NCBI RefSeq assembly: GCF_004027225.2
Contig: NC_044277.2
Location: 140,301,057 to 140,365,056 of the forward strand
DNA length: 64,000 nt
Direction: 5' to 3'
DNA from: Strigops habroptila
Lineage: Eukaryota > Chordata > Aves > Psittaciformes > Psittacidae
A program made the translations under genes and the position numbers. The notes beneath the pieces are model-generated. The model had not been told where the DNA came from, did not search any database, and was given only the letters and a program-made list of their open reading frames with translations. Shown in pieces: positions 60,251 to 64,000 of this stretch; the first letter of the stretch is position 1; each line of letters opens with the position of its first letter.

Positions 60251-63200
60251 GGCTGTAAGGTTTTTAAAGGTTGATTTATAAGGTGGATACAGGCCAGGGC
60301 TGCATCACTGTTTCTAACAAGTGATGCCCTGTTGGCTCGCTGCCACTAGCTTTGTGCTGTGTTACAGAATGACGCTAGAACCTAAGTCCCTCACACTCAG
60401 AATTGGCTCCACTGACCTCATGAATGAACAGTCTCCTTTTCCCATGTTCCTAAATGCAGCTGTGGGATTTTTTGCTTCTTTTCTCGGAGGGCAAGGGAAG
60501 AAGGAAATAGAGGAATGGGAAAGCAGCTGGAAAGCCCAAGCCACTGAAGGAGCCAGACCCAGTTTCATTAGAAGGCTGGTGAGGTTTTTTGCAACTGCGC
60601 AACTTGGGGAGCTCCACTGAAGTCAGCCAGTCAGAGGCAGGGCTCTCTCCCTGGCCTTGGGTCTGGTGCTCCCACACAGGCACCTCAACAGCTTTTTGGT
60701 TTTGACTTTTGCCCTGCGTGTTACATGACGTAAATACAGGATGACTAAATGGAATATTCCAAGAACTGCAACAACAGCTCAGAAAAGACTTGAATGTGTT
60801 GCATCTGCTGAAGCTTCCTCAGCTCTGGAGGCTCTATTTTTGGGTTCAATATTTTAACTGAACTTCACAAGCCCTGATCACAATACTAACTTGCTAGAAT
60901 GTGTGGTTTTTAAACAGCTGAAGATGAAGAATCAGCATTTTTAACAGCTATTTCCAAGTATCCCTTATGGCACAAAAGAAGAAAAGCCCTCGATTCCCCC
61001 CATTTCCCAAACGCAGGGTTAGGCCAGCTCTTGTCAGTGGTTTGCTGCATATGTCTGCATGGCACGGCGAAGCATAAAGCTGTGAGGTATTCAATAGGCA
61101 ACGGTTCTGCAGCGGCATGTGTCCTCCTGCAAATTAAGTTTGCTCCCTAAGAAGAGATTTCAGCCCAACAGGTACTTGCATTTCAGATGTATTGCTAGAA
61201 ATTTAAGGTTAGTGGAGTATGGCAGTTAGTCCATTTATCCTAGAAGTCACCGGCACATTTTGGAGCCTGCCATTTTCAGATGAAAAATACAAAGTGTCTG
61301 GAAATGAAGTGGCCTTTTACTTGGAATTTTCAAGCTTAAAACCCATAGAACAGCTTTATTACAACCAGTATACTCCAAGAACTGATATAGGAACATGGAA
61401 CAGAGAAGGAGGAAGAAGAGATTTGTAAAATTCCCCTCAACCAGTTTAGTTTGAAGTGAATCAGCTCTTTGTCTACACAGAACTAGCCCTGAAGGTGTGC
61501 AGGAATTCATTTAGTTTATTTCTGTTGTTGTGTTTTTGCAGAATTCACACTGCAAAGCATTTAAGAAGTATTAATTGCTCTTTATCAAAAATCATCCCCT
61601 ACAGTTCTTGTATTACCCCTTTGCTTTCTGCATCTTGTGTGCTAGACTGAAACTTTGTACCAAGTGACACTGAAGTACTAAAGGCACACAAGAGTGATCA
61701 GAAGGAACATTATTCATGCCATTAATCTTTTTAAAATTGGGGTCATCACAAACCTAACCCATCCCCAGCTTTGGTGGTGAAATGACAATAAGTATCCTTG
61801 TCAAATTAGCTTTACCCAATTTATTTCTTACTTGCCTGACTTGCGATGAAGGGAGGAAAACAGGGAGAAGGATGCACTGGTACTGCACATCTTGTGAAAA
61901 GGGCCTCCTGTCACAGAGGCTCGTTTTGTGTGTTAGTTCTGGTAAAACTCACCTTAGTTGTCTACTCTCATCAAAGCAGTAGGCAGGGGAGTTGCAACTC
62001 AAGAGAGCAAAGCACCCAGCTCAGTAGTCTTGGTCTCATCAGAGAGAAACAAGCCAAAGCCATCAAGTTACACAGAAACACATTCTCTGATGTTTCCCTT
62101 TTGTGATAAAGGTACCTTGAAGTCTTTTTTTTTTTCCTCCCAACAGCATGAGCAGTGGTAAGAGAATTTGAACTTGAGATTTTGGAGGGAAGTAGGCTTT
62201 TTTAGTCGTGTAGAATGAAAAGGCATGTTAGGGAGACAGCCTTTTTGTAAATAACAAAACAAAACCAAAAACAGAACCAAAGAGCCATCAGAGTTCAGGG
62301 AAGAAATAAATTTAGATGCCTTAAATATGCAGAAGTAAAATTTTGCCAACCTTGTTTTGAGAAGTGAAATTATGAGTCATGAGTAAGGTTTTCCCCTGTC
62401 CCAGCCTCCACAAAAAAAGGGCACCCAGTGCAGTAGTTCTTAACATATTGCATGTCTAGTTTTCTAGCTTTGGTAAGGTGCTGTGCTTTGACAGATGCTC
62501 AAATGAACTAAATTAAAGATGGCAGGAGCTAAAGTTTCTGTTCAAAAACCTGGAGAGTACCAACTAGTTTAAGATGTTGCCCTAAAACCCAGTTTCACTC
62601 TACCACCAGATACTACTGCAGCTGTAAGAGGAAGGGTGGTGGTGATGATACAGGCAGGACTCATTCTTTCAAGCACATTTCAAATTCTGTTTCAAGTTTG
62701 CACACAGAATCTAGAGAACTGCTCTGATGCTGGTGCAGACCATGCATCCAGGATTGGAAGCTTTATTTTTTTCCTTCAAGATATAATTTATTCTATACAG
62801 TTGTTCATCAGCAGGTCATGCATTGCCCCATGTGCCACCCTTACTGAATCGCTGCAAGGCAAAATTCTATAAGGATCTGATCTATAGTTAATTGCTACTG
62901 AAACTTTTCAGCCCACAATTCCATACTCAGAGTCAATTTTAACAAGTATGTTTAAATTTCGGGAGTTCAACGGGCAACACAATGTGTGTTGTTCTTGAGT
63001 AAACTTAGGAGGAAAATATGGAATTCACTAAACCCACTACAGAGTGCAGGAATTGGAAGAGTAACACCATGTGCAGAATAAAGAGGATTTGCCCTCTCCT
63101 CTTCAGCCTTTCAGAAGTTTTCTAAATAATCAGAGAAATTAACATAGGACTTGGCAATTAAAAAAACTAGAGAGCCTGAGCTCATTAAAGTGTGCTTTTA

Positions 63201-63460
63201 ACACACGGCACAGCAGAAACCACCCAACTTGGATAAGCCAGTTTTACTCCAAGGAATAAACATCACAGACTTATCTATTTCCTCCTGGAAACAATGTTTT
63301 AAGGAAGTTTAAATATCTACCAGTGATATTATTCACTGAGAGGTAAAACATAAAAGCATGTTTTAAGACATTTTACACCACATCCTTATGTTTCACTGTA
63401 AATAAAAAAAGAACACCATGGCTTCAATGAAAGTTAGTTAAATTTGAATGCAGAGAATAC
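60251..63460. other. spacer, no recognised content
   Basis: The stretch is AT-rich with many short open frames and no family resemblance. I see no transposon. Confidence 0.55.
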
Positions 63461-64000
63461 TTTATTAACTGATTACAGTTTTGATGACCAATTTTAAACC
63501 ATAACTAATGCGGGAGACATAGTGGGGGACATTAAGGCTGAGCCATATATATATAGACAAATCTGGATACTGATAATCTGTACATTTAACCTCTGCTTTT
63601 TCTTTATACATCTTTTATTCAGTGTCTGAAATTAAACAAAGAGAAAAAAAATCCCCTGGCCACTAATTTAGTCTTATATCTGAATCAGTTTCTGCATGGG
63701 TTTTTGAACGCAGAGTAAATCTCAGTGGAGATCAGGCAGATTTTTTTAAGCCATACTCCAAATGAAGTGTTCAAGTGTAACTGGAGTGTGGCGTTGTTAC
63801 AGCTTCGTGCAATTCTTTTTCTCTTCCAAAACCCAGTAGTTGTTCTCTCATGTAGAGGTTAATCTATTTAAGGTAGTCTTAAACTTGCCTAAAAGGTTGG
63901 GAAGTCAACATAAATTAAGTGCCTGTGGTGTGCATGGGTTTTCCTGCTCTAAGCAGCCCCTATCACTTAGGTGGACATACTTGCAATTTTACAGAATTAC
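63461..64000 (-). other. possible 3' UTR of the next minus-strand gene (DYNC1LI1 by synteny)
   Basis: Minus-strand AATAAA signals occur at 63466-63461 and 63619-63614. In human and many vertebrates DYNC1LI1 lies next to CMTM6 on the same strand, so its 3' end is expected near here. No coding exon is visible before the window ends, so the assignment rests on gene order alone. Confidence 0.25.

Noticed and set aside
1-64000. CRISPR arrays, tRNA, rRNA, prokaryotic operons or a novel defence-type system
   Set aside because: No spaced direct-repeat array or RNA-gene pattern was seen. The sequence is vertebrate nuclear DNA with intron-split genes.

Overview
The window is a stretch of bird nuclear DNA. 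The evidence is at least nine fragments of CR1 LINE retrotransposons, the dominant avian LINE, recognisable by their conserved 3' ends and ATTCTATG-type terminal octamers, together with one solo LTR of a type common in birds. The genes have short, intron-split exons of vertebrate type and two promoter CpG islands. I cannot name the species. Most long open frames here are chance frames in GC-rich islands or pieces of CR1.

Three genes of one family are present, all CKLF-like MARVEL transmembrane (CMTM) proteins. At 1632-4588 (+) are the last two coding exons of CMTM8; its first exons lie before the window. At 8906-32587 (+) is a complete five-exon CMTM7 (176 residues), starting in a CpG island and carrying a 19 kb first intron. 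At 57563-49944 (-) is a complete four-exon CMTM6 (181 residues), starting in a second CpG island. CMTM8 and CMTM7 are head to tail; CMTM7 and CMTM6 are tail to tail. The order CMTM8-CMTM7-CMTM6 matches human 3p22, where DYNC1LI1 follows on the CMTM6 strand. The last 600 bases hold minus-strand poly(A) signals that could belong to that gene, but no DYNC1LI1 exon is visible.

Layout: 1-5050 end of CMTM8; 5051-8200 spacer; 8200-9280 CMTM7 promoter and exon 1; 9068-28035 intron 1 with two CR1 pieces and a solo LTR; 28036-32587 CMTM7 exons 2-5; 32588 to about 34350 (or 35700) likely 3' UTR; then about 9 kb of spacer with the longest CR1 (38508-39720); about 44820-49943 likely CMTM6 3' UTR; 49944-57563 CMTM6 exons and introns; 56985-57800 CMTM6 promoter CpG island; 57800-63460 spacer with one CR1.

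The three products are small four-pass membrane proteins. From work in mammals, CMTM6 binds PD-L1 and keeps it from lysosomal degradation, CMTM7 acts in B-cell receptor signalling and endosomal trafficking, and CMTM8 promotes EGFR internalisation. Exons 1-3 of CMTM7 and CMTM6 have matching sizes and all end in phase 0, as expected from gene duplication. I found no CRISPR array, tRNA, rRNA or operon, and no convincing previously undescribed system. The observations worth checking concern splicing, 3' UTR repeats and non-B DNA motifs.
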